A stretch of 64,000 bases of DNA, from the NCBI GenBank assembly GCA_025055115.1, contig JANWYJ010000087.1:1-64000 (forward strand), written 5' to 3'. The position numbers and the translations under genes are program-made. The notes under the pieces were generated by a model, which saw only the letters and a list, made by a program, of their open reading frames with translations, was not told where the DNA came from and made no database searches. The stretch comes from Gemmata sp. GTDB lineage: Bacteria > Planctomycetota > Planctomycetia > Gemmatales > Gemmataceae. This document shows positions 8,665 through 17,274 of this stretch, piece by piece; positions within the stretch are counted from its first letter, which is position 1; each line of letters starts with the position of its first letter.

Positions 8665-9591
8665 TCAACCCGCGACGGCCCGCAGTCGCCCCATCAACCA
8701 CGGTAGAAAGGTGCCCTCTTGGAAACGTCTCATCGCTTTGCCAGCCAAAACTGCGGCGTGGCGGGGCAAATACTTCCACCGCAGCCGCCCGCGCACGTTT
8801 CGCCAGAACACCCGCTCTTCATTGCACGATTGCCGCTCTAAGGTCCGTCGCCCGGGTTTTCGACCATAACTGCTGGAGAGGCGATGCCAGACGACCGACC
8901 GCGGTTCATAAACGATGCGGCCGCCCAAACGCTGTAGGCGGAACGACAGATCGATATCCTCAAAGTAGGCACCAAAATGTTCGGGGAAGCCGCCAGCGGC
9001 TAGCAGAGCGTCCCGCCGGTAGAAGGCGGCACACGCCGAAGCACCGAAAACAAACTCGGGAGCGGGAAAAGGAGCATGCCGCCATGACTCCGGTTGCGGG
9101 GAGCAATCCACGGTTGGGCAAGCGGATAGTGGCCAGAGAAGCCCATGACCCCGTTTGCGGGCAAAACCGCCAAAATCGTAGTCGTCTCCGGCAGTGTCGA
9201 TACGCGGTGGTAATCCCCGTTGGCGGCGAATGGGGTCATTTTGTAACACCAATGGGGCGACGGCGGCAATACGCCGATCGGCAAACCACGCCAGTGCGGC
9301 TTCGGCCCAGCCCGGCGTCACTTCGCTATCGTCGTTGAGCAATTCCACCACCGGGGCCGAGGCGACGGCGATTCCCGCGTTAGCTGCCGCACAGAATCCG
9401 CCCGCCCGAGAGCGTCGGACCACCTTGACGCCGTCGACGGCCGCGGCACGTTGTGAAATACAGCCGTGCGGCGAGCCATCATCCACGACAATGATTTCTG
9501 TACCCGGGGGGGCAAAGCGTTTCACACTCGCCAGGCACAATGCCAGAAGGTCCGGCCGTGCGTGCGATGGAATCACTACCGACATTTGCAA
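8665..9591 (-). CDS. Family 2 glycosyltransferase
   Basis: 308 residues. GT-A fold start MSVVIPSHARPDLLALCL with VVDDGS at about residue 38, an acceptor region with LLNDDSEVTPGW (DxD-like metal-binding element), and the GT2 rhamnosyltransferase-like motif GAYFEDIDLSFRLQRLGGRIVYEP. It would transfer a sugar from a nucleotide sugar onto a polysaccharide or lipid carrier at the inner membrane face. A basic amphipathic C-terminus may aid membrane binding. The upstream glycosyltransferase ends 5 bases before, so both are very likely one transcript and act on the same glycan. Confidence 0.88.
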   Translation of the reverse strand: MQMSVVIPSHARPDLLALCLASVKRFAPPGTEIIVVDDGSPHGCISQRAAAVDGVKVVRRSRAGGFCAAANAGIAVASAPVVELLNDDSEVTPGWAEAALAWFADRRIAAVAPLVLQNDPIRRQRGLPPRIDTAGDDYDFGGFARKRGHGLLWPLSACPTVDCSPQPESWRHAPFPAPEFVFGASACAAFYRRDALLAAGGFPEHFGAYFEDIDLSFRLQRLGGRIVYEPRSVVWHRLSSSYGRKPGRRTLERQSCNEERVFWRNVRGRLRWKYLPRHAAVLAGKAMRRFQEGTFLPWLMGRLRAVAG

Positions 9592-9596
9592 AGCCG

Positions 9597-10781
9597 TTAT
9601 TCTCCGTTCTGATAACAGTCAGGAGCATCGAGGACCGGTCGTTGGTCGAAGCGGTCATCTTGCTCCGCCGCAATCGACTGAAGGAAACCGGCGGCGTAGC
9701 GCAGCCGCTTGACCTGTTGCGTTGTGCGTCCCGCAACGACATCCACCACCAGTCGGCGGAGTTCGCGGTAAATGCGGGCGGGGAGGTTTTGCCCCAGCAC
9801 CGCAGCGGCCAGTTGCCGCGACGCGGCTTCGATCCCGATCAACCCGGCCAGCAGATACGTTTGCCATCGCGGCCAGTATCGTTGGGCATATGTCAGCAAT
9901 GCATGCCGGGTGATCAAGCGCAAGGGGGCTGGCACCGGTCGCGCATGCAACGGCCAATGATGTGTCACACTCAAGCGTGGCTCGAACCACACTTCCCATC
10001 CGGCTTGGGTGGCACGGTGGCAGAAATCCACATCTTCGTAATACAGAAAAAACGCTTCATCCAATCCAGCGAGTTGCTCGAAGCAGCGGCGGCGAATCAA
10101 CAAACACCCGCCGGTGGCCCAATCCACTTCACCGCGCTCGTGCCCGGGATAGGGTCGGCACTTTCGCCGCTGGCGTGGGCGAAACAAACCGGTCAGTGTT
10201 CCACCCAGTGTGGGGAAAACGCCCGTGGACGGCTGCGGTGAACCATCGCGATTGCGTAAAGCCAAGCCGATGATACCCACGCGGGGGGAAGGCTCGGTCT
10301 GCACTATCAAATTCTGGACATCATCAAGGAATCGAGGAGGAACCGTGATGTCGGGGTTCAAGAGAAGCAGCCACGTCGCGCGGCTGCGCCGGCAGGCGTA
10401 ATTCACCGCCGCGGCAAAGCCGTGATTGCTTTCCAACCGACCAACCGAAACCCCGTGCTGTTCCGCTAAGCGGGTGGCCCAAGGATGGAACGGCGAACCA
10501 TTATCAACGATCTGAATGTGTGCGGTTTCTGTCGCAATGGCTGCCGATTGCCGTAATTGCTCGACCAGCCGCGCCGTGTTATTCCACTGACAGAAGTTGA
10601 CGATCACCACCGCTAATGTGGACCCGTCGGTTGATGGGGCGCGTATCCCCGGCGGGGGTGTGGTGTCGCGAGGATGGCGGGAGGTAGATTCGGCTGGCGT
10701 TGCTTGGTCGATCACCACACCGGCGCCGCGCGGCATGCCTAGGTTCGTTGTTGGGTGTTCTGGCGGCTGCGCCCGGACCAT
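9597..10781 (-). CDS. Family 2 glycosyltransferase (rhamnosyltransferase-like)
   Basis: 394 residues from ATG 10781, with GGAAGG about 7 bases upstream. An unusual ~50-residue Pro/Arg-rich N-terminal extension precedes the GT-A domain, which begins at LAVVIVNFCQWNN. Visible motifs are IVDNGSPF, LLLNPDITVPPRF (DxD-like), and the catalytic-region motif FFLYYEDVDFCHRATQAGWEVW. The C-terminal helices (TYLLAGLIGIEAASRQLAAAVL) resemble the membrane-associated tail of WbbL/RfbN-type enzymes. With the downstream gene it forms a two-gene glycan unit; a later in-frame ATG (MPRGAGVV) is a possible alternative start. Confidence 0.87.
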   Translation of the reverse strand: MVRAQPPEHPTTNLGMPRGAGVVIDQATPAESTSRHPRDTTPPPGIRAPSTDGSTLAVVIVNFCQWNNTARLVEQLRQSAAIATETAHIQIVDNGSPFHPWATRLAEQHGVSVGRLESNHGFAAAVNYACRRSRATWLLLLNPDITVPPRFLDDVQNLIVQTEPSPRVGIIGLALRNRDGSPQPSTGVFPTLGGTLTGLFRPRQRRKCRPYPGHERGEVDWATGGCLLIRRRCFEQLAGLDEAFFLYYEDVDFCHRATQAGWEVWFEPRLSVTHHWPLHARPVPAPLRLITRHALLTYAQRYWPRWQTYLLAGLIGIEAASRQLAAAVLGQNLPARIYRELRRLVVDVVAGRTTQQVKRLRYAAGFLQSIAAEQDDRFDQRPVLDAPDCYQNGE

Positions 10782-10966
10782 GTGGGTTCCTTCCCAGTCC
10801 CAATCCTGTCCGCGGGTTCACCCGCGAGTCGCGCGATGATACGCTGAGCAGCTGATCCTGTGCAAGCGGAACTTGGACCGCGCCGGCTACGCCGGACACT
10901 TGCACTTTTTTCGCGTGGTCACCAGAGTTAAACTACGTTCCGCTTGTTATCCACGGAAGCAATCCC

Positions 10967-11746
10967 ATGGCCACCGCCCCCAGCCCCCACGATCTGACAC
11001 GGCAACAGCTCGACGAACTCGATGCCTTGCTGCAACGGATGTTGTCGTTGCCGTTGACGCCAGCGGAGTCATCGTCACCACCGGCGTCGTCGGCGTTCGC
11101 TGCCCCACCGCTGCCGCCGGGTGTCACCGCGCAGGGGCGGATCGATACGGCGGTGAATCCGCCAGCGCCACAGCTATCTTTGCTCGAGGCTCCATCGTCG
11201 GGTTCGATCAAAATTGAGGAACCGCCGCCGTTACCACCACTGACACCGCCACCAGCGCCCGTGAAGAAGCCAGTAGCGGCACCAACTCCTGCGGCCCCAG
11301 TATCCCCGGCGACACTGCCTGCCTCCCAAGCCAATGCCTCTGCGAGCGCGGAGGCGTTGCCAGTGAGTTCGGCGTCGGTTACGCCACGGCCGTCGGTGCC
11401 GGAGAATTCCCTCACCCCCTCCGGCCGCGGAGCGCTTCATTCGGCCACATCGGCAGAAAGTGGGCAAGCCGCCCAGACTCTCGACAGTGCCAGGCCCACG
11501 CGGCCGATCACCCCGCCACCGATGGCACCGCCAATCCCCGTGATCTTTTGGCCGTTGCTTGGCATCACAGCGCTGTTCGACGCCTTCTGCGGGTTATTGG
11601 GGCGGCCAGGTCGCTGGCTACGGTCCCCATTTTTCAAACATCTGTATGGTGCTGCGGGTCTGGGGCTGTTGCTGTATACGGGTGCTTACATGGCGCAGGT
11701 GAACGGCTGGCTGACGCTGCCCGTACAGCTCCCTTGGCCGAAGTGA
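10967..11746 (+). CDS. Hypothetical Pro/Ala-rich protein with C-terminal membrane hairpin
   Basis: 259 residues. Residues 1-25 form an amphipathic helix (HDLTRQQLDELDALLQRML). Residues 30-180 are low-complexity Pro/Ala/Ser, likely a flexible linker. Residues about 185-250 hold two hydrophobic segments (VIFWPLLGITALFDAFCGLL and LYGAAGLGLLLYTGAYMAQV). The architecture suggests a membrane-anchored tether that presents its N-terminal helix to a partner. No family recognised. It heads a plus-strand group of small membrane proteins and may share a transcript with the gene at 11844. Confidence 0.7.
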   Translation: MATAPSPHDLTRQQLDELDALLQRMLSLPLTPAESSSPPASSAFAAPPLPPGVTAQGRIDTAVNPPAPQLSLLEAPSSGSIKIEEPPPLPPLTPPPAPVKKPVAAPTPAAPVSPATLPASQANASASAEALPVSSASVTPRPSVPENSLTPSGRGALHSATSAESGQAAQTLDSARPTRPITPPPMAPPIPVIFWPLLGITALFDAFCGLLGRPGRWLRSPFFKHLYGAAGLGLLLYTGAYMAQVNGWLTLPVQLPWPK

Positions 11747-11843
11747 ACTGAATTCTATAATCTGGCCAGAGTGAAAATCGCCCGGCTGCGCGCGGCTACG
11801 CACGTGGTCGGGTCTGTCGTCTTCGGCTTGTTGAGAGCAACTG

Positions 11844-12533
11844 ATGGCGTCGACGCCAGGTTCGGATGCAGCGCTTCCTCCAGTCCAGCTCGACCCGCTG
11901 GCGGCTGTCCTCAGCTATTTGATCCCCGGCTTAGGCCAGATTTATCAGGGCCGCGTCGGCAAGGGGCTGCTCTTTTTCGGCGGACTGTACCTGCTGTTCT
12001 TCTACGGCATGTGGATGGGGCAGTGGAAGAACGTATGGATGCCCGATGCGACAGAGCTGCCCGATGTCGCCATTGCCGGCCAGAATTTGGGCGGAGCAGC
12101 GAAATCGGTGGCCTATCGGTGGCAGTTCCTGGGGCAATTTTGGATTGGTATTGCGGCTTGGCCCGCGGTGTACCAATACGCCGTTTTCGACAAAACCAAA
12201 GACGCCGGGCCGATTTTTGGCAAATTCCAGCGGATGCCCGACGAAAAAGAACTCAACGAGCTACAACGCAACGGCAACAAACGCTGGGACTTAGGCTGGG
12301 TCTATACGGTCATCGCGGGGGTGTTGAACTTACTGGTGATCTACGATGCCCTGGCCGGGCCGATGTTCCGCGAGCCGCCGGCGGTGCAGCCACCGGCCGA
12401 ATCCGCTACGGCATCAGCCGGGCCGTACGTCCCGCCCCCACCGCGTGCCACCGAAGGTCCGGAAGCTGCCCCCGCGCCCGGATGGCCCCCCGTACCGCCA
12501 CCTCCGGCATCCTCTGCGACGGGAGGTTCCTGA
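11844..12533 (+). CDS. DUF6677-type multi-pass membrane protein (TM2-like start)
   Basis: 229 residues. After 15 residues comes a TM2-like motif, AVLSYLIPGLGQIYQGRVGK, then a hydrophobic segment GLLFFGGLYLLFFYGMWMGQ, a second membrane helix near FLGQFWIGIAAWPAVYQYAVF, and a third at DLGWVYTVIAGVLNLLVIYDAL. The C-terminus is a Pro-rich tail. I place it with the planctomycete DUF6677 family from memory; function unknown. Its stop TGA overlaps the ATG of the next gene (sequence TGATG), showing translational coupling. Confidence 0.75.
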   Translation: MASTPGSDAALPPVQLDPLAAVLSYLIPGLGQIYQGRVGKGLLFFGGLYLLFFYGMWMGQWKNVWMPDATELPDVAIAGQNLGGAAKSVAYRWQFLGQFWIGIAAWPAVYQYAVFDKTKDAGPIFGKFQRMPDEKELNELQRNGNKRWDLGWVYTVIAGVLNLLVIYDALAGPMFREPPAVQPPAESATASAGPYVPPPPRATEGPEAAPAPGWPPVPPPPASSATGGS

Positions 12534-12721
12534 TGCTTTTGGGTGTGAGTATTTACTGGGATTTACCCGTTTTGTTGGTCGTGGTCAGTTTCGTGTATGC
12601 CGCCACGCGGCATGACCGCTGGGACAAAATCGTTCACGAAGCCCTCGGTTGGGGGCTGCGGATCGCCTTATTTCTCACGGGCATCGGCTCAGGGCTGTAT
12701 TTGCTCTCGACCTACCTCTAG
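12533..12721 (+). CDS. Small two-helix membrane protein, coupled to upstream gene
   Basis: 62 residues. The ATG at 12533 overlaps the upstream stop codon by one base, with GGGAGG just before it inside the upstream gene. Two hydrophobic helices, WDLPVLLVVVSFVYAAT and GWGLRIALFLTGIGSGLYLL, flank a charged loop (RHDRWDKIVHE). Too small to assign, but the overlap and clean ribosome site make it a real gene and a likely partner of the upstream DUF6677-type protein. Confidence 0.75.
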   Translation: MLLGVSIYWDLPVLLVVVSFVYAATRHDRWDKIVHEALGWGLRIALFLTGIGSGLYLLSTYL

Positions 12722-12804
12722 TGTGGCTTGTTACACAACTCGGTCTGTTCACCCGGTCGCTTCCCATACATTATCTCCGGTATTTCCTCAGCGGAGGATG
12801 AATC

Positions 12805-13557
12805 ATGCGCTGGATACTTGGGGCACTGGCGGCCTGGGCGACGGCTGGACCGATGCCCGCAGCGGACAGTAAGCCGGGCTTACCCGTCGGTGTGGCTATT
12901 GTGTCTCCCGATGTGAAGGTGATTTATGCTCCGGCCAAAACCGGTGGCATCGAAGCCCTCGATCTGGCTACTGGGAAGGTCCTTTGGCTGAATAAGGATG
13001 CGAACAAACTGGCCGGAGTCTCGGACAAGTTCGTCTTCACCTGGACCAGTGACGACAAAAAGCCCAATGTCTTCCGGGTTTTGGCCCTCGATGCCGCCAC
13101 GGGCAAGACGATTGGCCAATCAGAGCCGATGACCCTCCCGGAGTGGGCCTCCACGCGCAAAACCTGGGGTCGGACATTCCGCATTGCCGCGCGAGCCGAA
13201 GGGGAAGGGGCCGTGGTCTACTGGCACGCGGGGGCCTTCTACGCCGGCGGTGCCCGCCCCTCCCCAGAGATTGAAGCAGCTGCTCGCAAAAATGAGATGG
13301 GCGCAACGAAAATCGACTTCAAAACGGGTAAAACGACCCCCCTCGACACCAAACCCAAAGACGACGACTTCCAATACGGCCCCGGCGCATTGCACGACAA
13401 AATCCACGATTACGAATTTGTCCTCAACGAAGAAATTCCCGGCTTTCGTCCGGGCGCCGCTATGATGACGAAAGTCACCCTCGTTGTGCGCAAAAACGGC
13501 CAAGACCTCTGGAAGCGGGAACTGGCCGGCAATCCGTTCAGCCCACCGCCGCCATAA
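12805..13557 (+). CDS. Secreted PQQ-like beta-propeller fragment protein
   Basis: 250 residues. A signal peptide (MRWILGALAAWATAGPMPAA) leads to a mature protein with PQQ-propeller-like blade motifs: GGIEALDLATGKVLWLN and VLALDAATGKTIGQ. The remainder (DDFQYGPGALHDKIHDYEF, TLVVRKNGQDLWKREL) continues the strand-turn-strand pattern. It is too short for a full eight-blade propeller, so it may form half a propeller or act as a binding module. GGAGG precedes the ATG. Its last 14 codons plus stop are tandemly duplicated downstream, and a strong terminator follows. Confidence 0.75.
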   Translation: MRWILGALAAWATAGPMPAADSKPGLPVGVAIVSPDVKVIYAPAKTGGIEALDLATGKVLWLNKDANKLAGVSDKFVFTWTSDDKKPNVFRVLALDAATGKTIGQSEPMTLPEWASTRKTWGRTFRIAARAEGEGAVVYWHAGAFYAGGARPSPEIEAAARKNEMGATKIDFKTGKTTPLDTKPKDDDFQYGPGALHDKIHDYEFVLNEEIPGFRPGAAMMTKVTLVVRKNGQDLWKRELAGNPFSPPPP

Positions 13558-13600
13558 GCGGGAACTGGCCGGCAATCCGTTGAGTCCGTCGCCGCCATAA
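13515..13600. repeat. 43-bp tandem duplication of a gene 3' end including the stop codon
   Basis: Positions 13515-13557 (the end of the PQQ-like gene, including TAA) and 13558-13600 are head-to-tail copies with four mismatches. The unit begins GCGGGAACTGGCCGGCAATC. The second copy also ends in TAA. Confidence 0.9.
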
Positions 13601-13638
13601 GCGGCTATCGGCTCTGAGAATCATTACCGCAAAGGTAT

Positions 13639-13676
13639 GAAGGCCGAAGCAGAACTTCGGCCTTCGGTTTTTTTTT
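13639..13676 (+). terminator. Intrinsic terminator
   Basis: An 11-bp perfect stem (GAAGGCCGAAG at 13639-13649, CTTCGGCCTTC at 13655-13665) with a 5-base loop is followed by GG and nine T. It ends the plus-strand group 10967-13557 and is the best intrinsic terminator in the window. Confidence 0.9.
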
Positions 13677-13708
13677 CGTCATCGGTGGTGTAGGCTGATT
13701 GCAAGGCC

Positions 13709-15097
13709 GTGTACTCGATGGGCTTTCGTCCCATGCCGTCGTCATCGCAACCACCGCCGAACCGGGGCCGACCGCGCGGTTCCAGTAGCTTCGCCTGGCG
13801 CTCCTTTTTTGAACAGACCACAACACCCCTGTTTGTTCTGGGAAAAAACCGCCGGCTTCGCTACGCCAATGCCGCTTGGGAAAAACTCACGGGTTTGTCG
13901 CGGGAAGAAGCGTTCGGCATGGTCTGCTCGGCTCGGAAACGTAGCTCACCGCTACCAGCGGCTCTTGCCCCCAGCCCCGCCGCGCTGGCGGGCCAAGTGG
14001 ACACAAGCCGCCGTCCGGCGGCCCCGCACCGCAATGGCCCACCGTGGTGGGACATCACCTTTGTTCCCCTGCGCACGATCGACGGTCTATTCGGGATTGT
14101 GGGCATCATCACGGTGGTCGGCGACGCCGTGGTGGCCGCGGCCAAGAAAATTCCTCCCCAGGTCGTGGCCCTGCGTGAGGAATGTACAAAATATTACAAT
14201 TTTGATCTATTGACGGGCGAATCGATGGCCGCGGAACGGTTGGTGGCCCAAGCTCGCTTAGCCGCGTCTCTGACGGCTCCGGTGTGGTTGGTCGGCGAAC
14301 CAGGAAGCGGCAAAGAAACCACAGCTCGCGTCATCCATGCCCATAGCCCCTGGCGCGAACGAGCGTTCGTTGCTATCGATTGCCTGGGGCTGCAGCCGTA
14401 CTTGATCGAGGGGCTTCTGTTTGGTCATGGCGGGTTGGCCCCGGCGGATCGCGTCGGAACGATTTACCTCAAGGAACCTTCGGCCCTGCCGCGGGATTTG
14501 CAACAACGTCTGGCCGACGAGTTCGCTGACCGCGTCCAGCCACGCTTGATCTGCGGTTCGCGGTCCTCGGCCGCGCACGCCGTCGCCGCCGGGACTCTCG
14601 TACCGATGTTCCAGTCGGTCTATTCGGCGTTCGAAATCCACGTGCCCCCTCTGCGGGAACAGCTCGACGACTTGCCGCGCATCGCCGCCCGCTATTTGCC
14701 GCACCGCCCTCTCGACCCCGCCGCACTCGCGGTATTGCGGATGCACCCGTGGCCCGGTCAACTGCGTGAATTCCGCACGGTGCTCCGCGAAGCCGCCGCG
14801 GCGGCCCCGAACGGTCCGATTCTGCGTGAACATCTGCCTCTCGCACTGCGCCTGCGGGCCGAAGCTGTGCGGCTGCCGCCGAGCAAAACCTTGTCGCTTG
14901 ATCGTATCCTGCAAGCGGTCGAACGGCGCTTGATCGAATTCGCGTTGCAGAAAACCCAGGGGAACCAGACCGAGGCCGCGGAGCTGCTCGGCATCTTCCG
15001 CACCCGACTCCATCGACGGTTGGAAGCTTTGGGAATAACCAGTCCGCCCAATTCTTCCCTCAGGAAACATGAACAACGGAAAAATGACGAAGGCTAA
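13709..15097 (+). CDS. PAS + degenerate sigma54-type AAA+ + Fis HTH regulator
   Basis: 462 residues. A PAS domain at about 30-140 starts FEQTTTPLFVLGKNRRLRYA. The central domain resembles sigma54 activators: Walker A GEPGSGKET and a FGHG element. However, the GAFTGA loop and surrounding segment are missing (the protein runs from LLFGHGGLAPADR straight to the Walker B region), and Walker B reads GTIYLKEPS, where the family has a DE pair. The tail (LDRILQAVERRLIEFALQKT, NQTEAAELLGI) is a Fis-type DNA-binding helix-turn-helix. Inference: it binds DNA but cannot activate sigma54 polymerase in the usual way. The next gene starts 5 bases after its stop. Confidence 0.8.
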   Translation: MYSMGFRPMPSSSQPPPNRGRPRGSSSFAWRSFFEQTTTPLFVLGKNRRLRYANAAWEKLTGLSREEAFGMVCSARKRSSPLPAALAPSPAALAGQVDTSRRPAAPHRNGPPWWDITFVPLRTIDGLFGIVGIITVVGDAVVAAAKKIPPQVVALREECTKYYNFDLLTGESMAAERLVAQARLAASLTAPVWLVGEPGSGKETTARVIHAHSPWRERAFVAIDCLGLQPYLIEGLLFGHGGLAPADRVGTIYLKEPSALPRDLQQRLADEFADRVQPRLICGSRSSAAHAVAAGTLVPMFQSVYSAFEIHVPPLREQLDDLPRIAARYLPHRPLDPAALAVLRMHPWPGQLREFRTVLREAAAAAPNGPILREHLPLALRLRAEAVRLPPSKTLSLDRILQAVERRLIEFALQKTQGNQTEAAELLGIFRTRLHRRLEALGITSPPNSSLRKHEQRKNDEG

Positions 15098-15102
15098 CGA
15101 CG

Positions 15103-15603
15103 ATGCGCACACCGCACGTGGTGATTCTGGAACCGGACGGGTGGTTGGCCCGGAATTTGAGCGAACTGGCGGCCGAGGATGGCTGGTTGATCCGCCGCGC
15201 TCGCACTGTGGAGGCAGCCCGGTCGTTGGTGGGTGAGCGGCAGCCGTGTGTTTTCCTCGTGCAAGTGGAACTGACAGAAGAATCGCTGTCGTCGTTTCAG
15301 TTAATCGTCGAGATTCACCAGAAATACCCGGAGATACCGGTCGTGGTGATCAGCGAAACCAAGTTGAATGATGCGGACCGGGTCGCCTGGACGGCCACAC
15401 TCTTCGAACTCGGTGCCCGTTTCGTGCTCTTCCCGCCGCTGACACGCCCGGTGGTGGAAGATGTTGTCAGCGGGTTGATGGCGGCCACCATTCGCCGCAC
15501 GGTGGGCGAACTGGCTCCACCGGTGGAACGGACCACGAAAACTGCCCCCACCCCCGAGCCAAACGAAGTGATCGATCTGGCCGATGAGGATGTGTACGAA
15601 TGA
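15103..15603 (+). CDS. Pseudo-receiver (response-regulator-like) protein without phospho-acceptor Asp
   Basis: 166 residues. The CheY-like fold can be followed: HVVILEPDGWLARNL (strand 1), CVFLVQVEL (strand 3), PVVVISET (strand 4) and GARFVLFPPLT (strand 5). The acidic pocket is reduced, the strand-3 acceptor position carries no Asp (QVEL), and the strand-5 Lys is replaced by Pro. Phosphorylation by the usual route is therefore unlikely. The last 40 residues form a disordered acidic tail (NEVIDLADEDVYE). It is co-transcribed with the degenerate sigma54-type regulator; a phosphorylation-independent partner role is inferred. Confidence 0.75.
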   Translation: MRTPHVVILEPDGWLARNLSELAAEDGWLIRRARTVEAARSLVGERQPCVFLVQVELTEESLSSFQLIVEIHQKYPEIPVVVISETKLNDADRVAWTATLFELGARFVLFPPLTRPVVEDVVSGLMAATIRRTVGELAPPVERTTKTAPTPEPNEVIDLADEDVYE

Positions 15604-15612
15604 ACTTGGTGG

Positions 15613-15632
15613 CGGTTGCCTGTTTGCAACCG
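15613..15632 (+). terminator. Weak hairpin after pseudo-receiver gene
   Basis: A 7-bp perfect stem (CGGTTGC / GCAACCG) with loop CTGTTT starts 9 bases after the stop codon. There is no T-run, so read-through into the ferredoxin gene is possible. Confidence 0.4.
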
Positions 15633-15710
15633 TGGTTGGGGTGTTGATGGGGCCGACAATCGACTGTCAACAACGCGAGAGTTGGCGGGAATCGTCACGA
15701 TGTCCGGCCG

Positions 15711-16004
15711 TTGATGAGAGGGTTGGTGCCTGTGAATCACTTGGGGGCGCTGCCGCAATTGGAGAGCCGCCGCTGTACCGGATGTGGGGATTGTGTCGCA
15801 GTCTGCCCGGCGGATTGTCTGGCCATGGCGGGAGGGTTGCCATGGTTACCGCGACCCCACGAGTGCCTCAGCTGTTCGGTGTGTGAATGGATTTGCCCGA
15901 CTGATGCGATCGCGATGACGCCGATTCTCCATCGAGAGGACGAACCCCGGGGGCCGATGCCGGGCGGCGCAGCGCGTGAAGCGCAAGAAAAACGCCGGGA
16001 GTGA
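15711..16004 (+). CDS. Two-cluster 4Fe-4S ferredoxin
   Basis: 97 residues. Two cluster motifs: CTGCGDCVAVCP and CLSCSVCEWICP, each followed by an A-x-A-M element, as in bacterial 2[4Fe-4S] ferredoxins. About 20 extra residues precede the first cluster and a ~25-residue charged tail follows the second. It would carry electrons in the cytoplasm; no dehydrogenase partner is adjacent. A GTG 21 bases inside is a possible alternative start. Its stop codon lies in the loop of the hairpin that terminates the convergent sigma factor gene. Confidence 0.85.
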   Translation: MMRGLVPVNHLGALPQLESRRCTGCGDCVAVCPADCLAMAGGLPWLPRPHECLSCSVCEWICPTDAIAMTPILHREDEPRGPMPGGAAREAQEKRRE

Positions 16005-16014
16005 CTCCCGGCGT
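15986..16014 (-). terminator. Intrinsic terminator for the ECF sigma factor, overlapping ferredoxin 3' end
   Basis: A perfect 10-bp stem (ACGCCGGGAG at 15992-16001, CTCCCGGCGT at 16005-16014) has the ferredoxin stop TGA as its loop. On the minus strand the stem is followed by a T-rich run (complement of CAAGAAAAA), so it serves the minus-strand sigma gene that ends at 16050. Confidence 0.8.
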
Positions 16015-16049
16015 GGCATCAGTTCCCCGGATCCCAGGGGACCGATGGC

Positions 16050-16646
16050 TCAGACCGCGACAGCTTCCTCGACAGGGCTGGCGAATCGCTCCGCCAGCAA
16101 CGGGTCGAGATCATCCAGTTCTTTTTTCAACCGCAACCGGGCGGTGTGCAACCGCCGCTTGATAGTCCCGGTGGGAACATTGAATTCCTTGGCCATCAGT
16201 TTGAGGCTGCGACCATGCAGGTAGTACGCTTCGAGCGTCTGCCGATCGAGCGGCTTCATCTGAGCCATCGCCCGTTTCAGTTGTTCGATGTCTTCCCGGC
16301 TGTTGCAGGCTTCGTCAGCGGTGGGACCCTTAGCTTTGACCACTTTCAGGTGTTCCGAAGTAGTACCCATCCACGGGGTTCGCCGCGTCAGCCGGTTGAT
16401 CGCCATCCGGGTGGTCATCCGTCGCAACCAGCTGACAAAGCACCGCGCGTCGCGCAGTTGGGCCAGTTTATTCATCGCGTGGATGAAGACATCCTGGGTC
16501 AATTCCTGGGCATCGCACGGGTTGCGCAGGTGCTTAAAAGCCGTACCGTAAACGGTGTCCTGGTATCGGCTGACCAATTCGCCGAACGCTTCTCGGTCAC
16601 CGGTTTTGGCCCGTTCCACCAAATGCGTCATTTCCGTCCAGCTCAT
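16050..16646 (-). CDS. ECF-type RNA polymerase sigma factor
   Basis: 198 residues from ATG 16646, preceded by GAGAGGAACCGCTT. Region 2 spans about 10-75 (VERAKTGDREAFGELVSRYQ, DAQELTQDVFIHAM, SWLRRMTTRMAINRL). Region 4 spans about 120-175 (MKPLDRQTLEAYYLHGRSLK, TGTIKRRLHTARLRLKKEL). It directs polymerase to a small regulon. No anti-sigma factor is adjacent; the short acidic C-terminus (SPVEEAVAV) is an extension of unknown use. The frame stays open upstream, but that part lacks sigma homology. Confidence 0.92.
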   Translation of the reverse strand: MSWTEMTHLVERAKTGDREAFGELVSRYQDTVYGTAFKHLRNPCDAQELTQDVFIHAMNKLAQLRDARCFVSWLRRMTTRMAINRLTRRTPWMGTTSEHLKVVKAKGPTADEACNSREDIEQLKRAMAQMKPLDRQTLEAYYLHGRSLKLMAKEFNVPTGTIKRRLHTARLRLKKELDDLDPLLAERFASPVEEAVAV

Positions 16647-17274
16647 GAAGCGGTTCCTCTCCCGATCCGGTTTGGTGGAGAGGCCGAAGTTGTGCTGGGA
16701 AAAGGGAACCGAGGCAGGGGCGAACCGCTGCGGTTGTTCGGTGAACTTTTCCTCAGAAACCTCGCCTTCCTCACAGTCTTGGTCAGCGCGGCGCCGGGCA
16801 GAACGGGGTTCGCCTCGAATCGGGAAAGGGAACCGGGTTGTTCTCGCTCCGGGCGGCGGCCGGTGTTCGCTCGACCAACAGCCGGCACCACACCTCCGCG
16901 GGGAGGACGTGGGCGCGAACAACTATCGGGAACGAACACCGGGGCAGCCGCAGCCGCATTCGCCCTGTGTCGTGACCACTCCGCCCGGACGACCGTTCGT
17001 CACATGCGCCGGCTAGGATCAGGAAGCGACTGGAAGAAGGAGCAATCCTCCGTCTGCTTCCGCTTACCAGCGCACCGTGCGAACCGTCGCGGCACGGAGA
17101 TGCGGTCCGAGATCAGTAGTCAGTGAACGTTCAGACACTCTGGAGTGACCGACGGTACAGGCCTGCTGTCCGGCGGTGGAGCGCCGCGGGTGCGGAGAAC
17201 CGGGGCATTCCGCCGCTGGTGAGCGTGGCGTGGTAGCCGGTGGACACTTCAGTTTTCGGCCGTCGCCGTCGAAG
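16647..17274. other. Gene-free 628-base interval
   Basis: High-GC DNA between the sigma factor and the small gene upstream of it. Long open frames on the plus strand here are antisense shadows. I see no convincing ribosome site, promoter or hairpin; the sigma gene's promoter presumably lies within it. Confidence 0.5.

Noticed and set aside
10947-10955. DnaA-box-like TTATCCACG
   Set aside because: A single near-consensus site (last base differs) upstream of a hypothetical gene, with no cluster; expected by chance.
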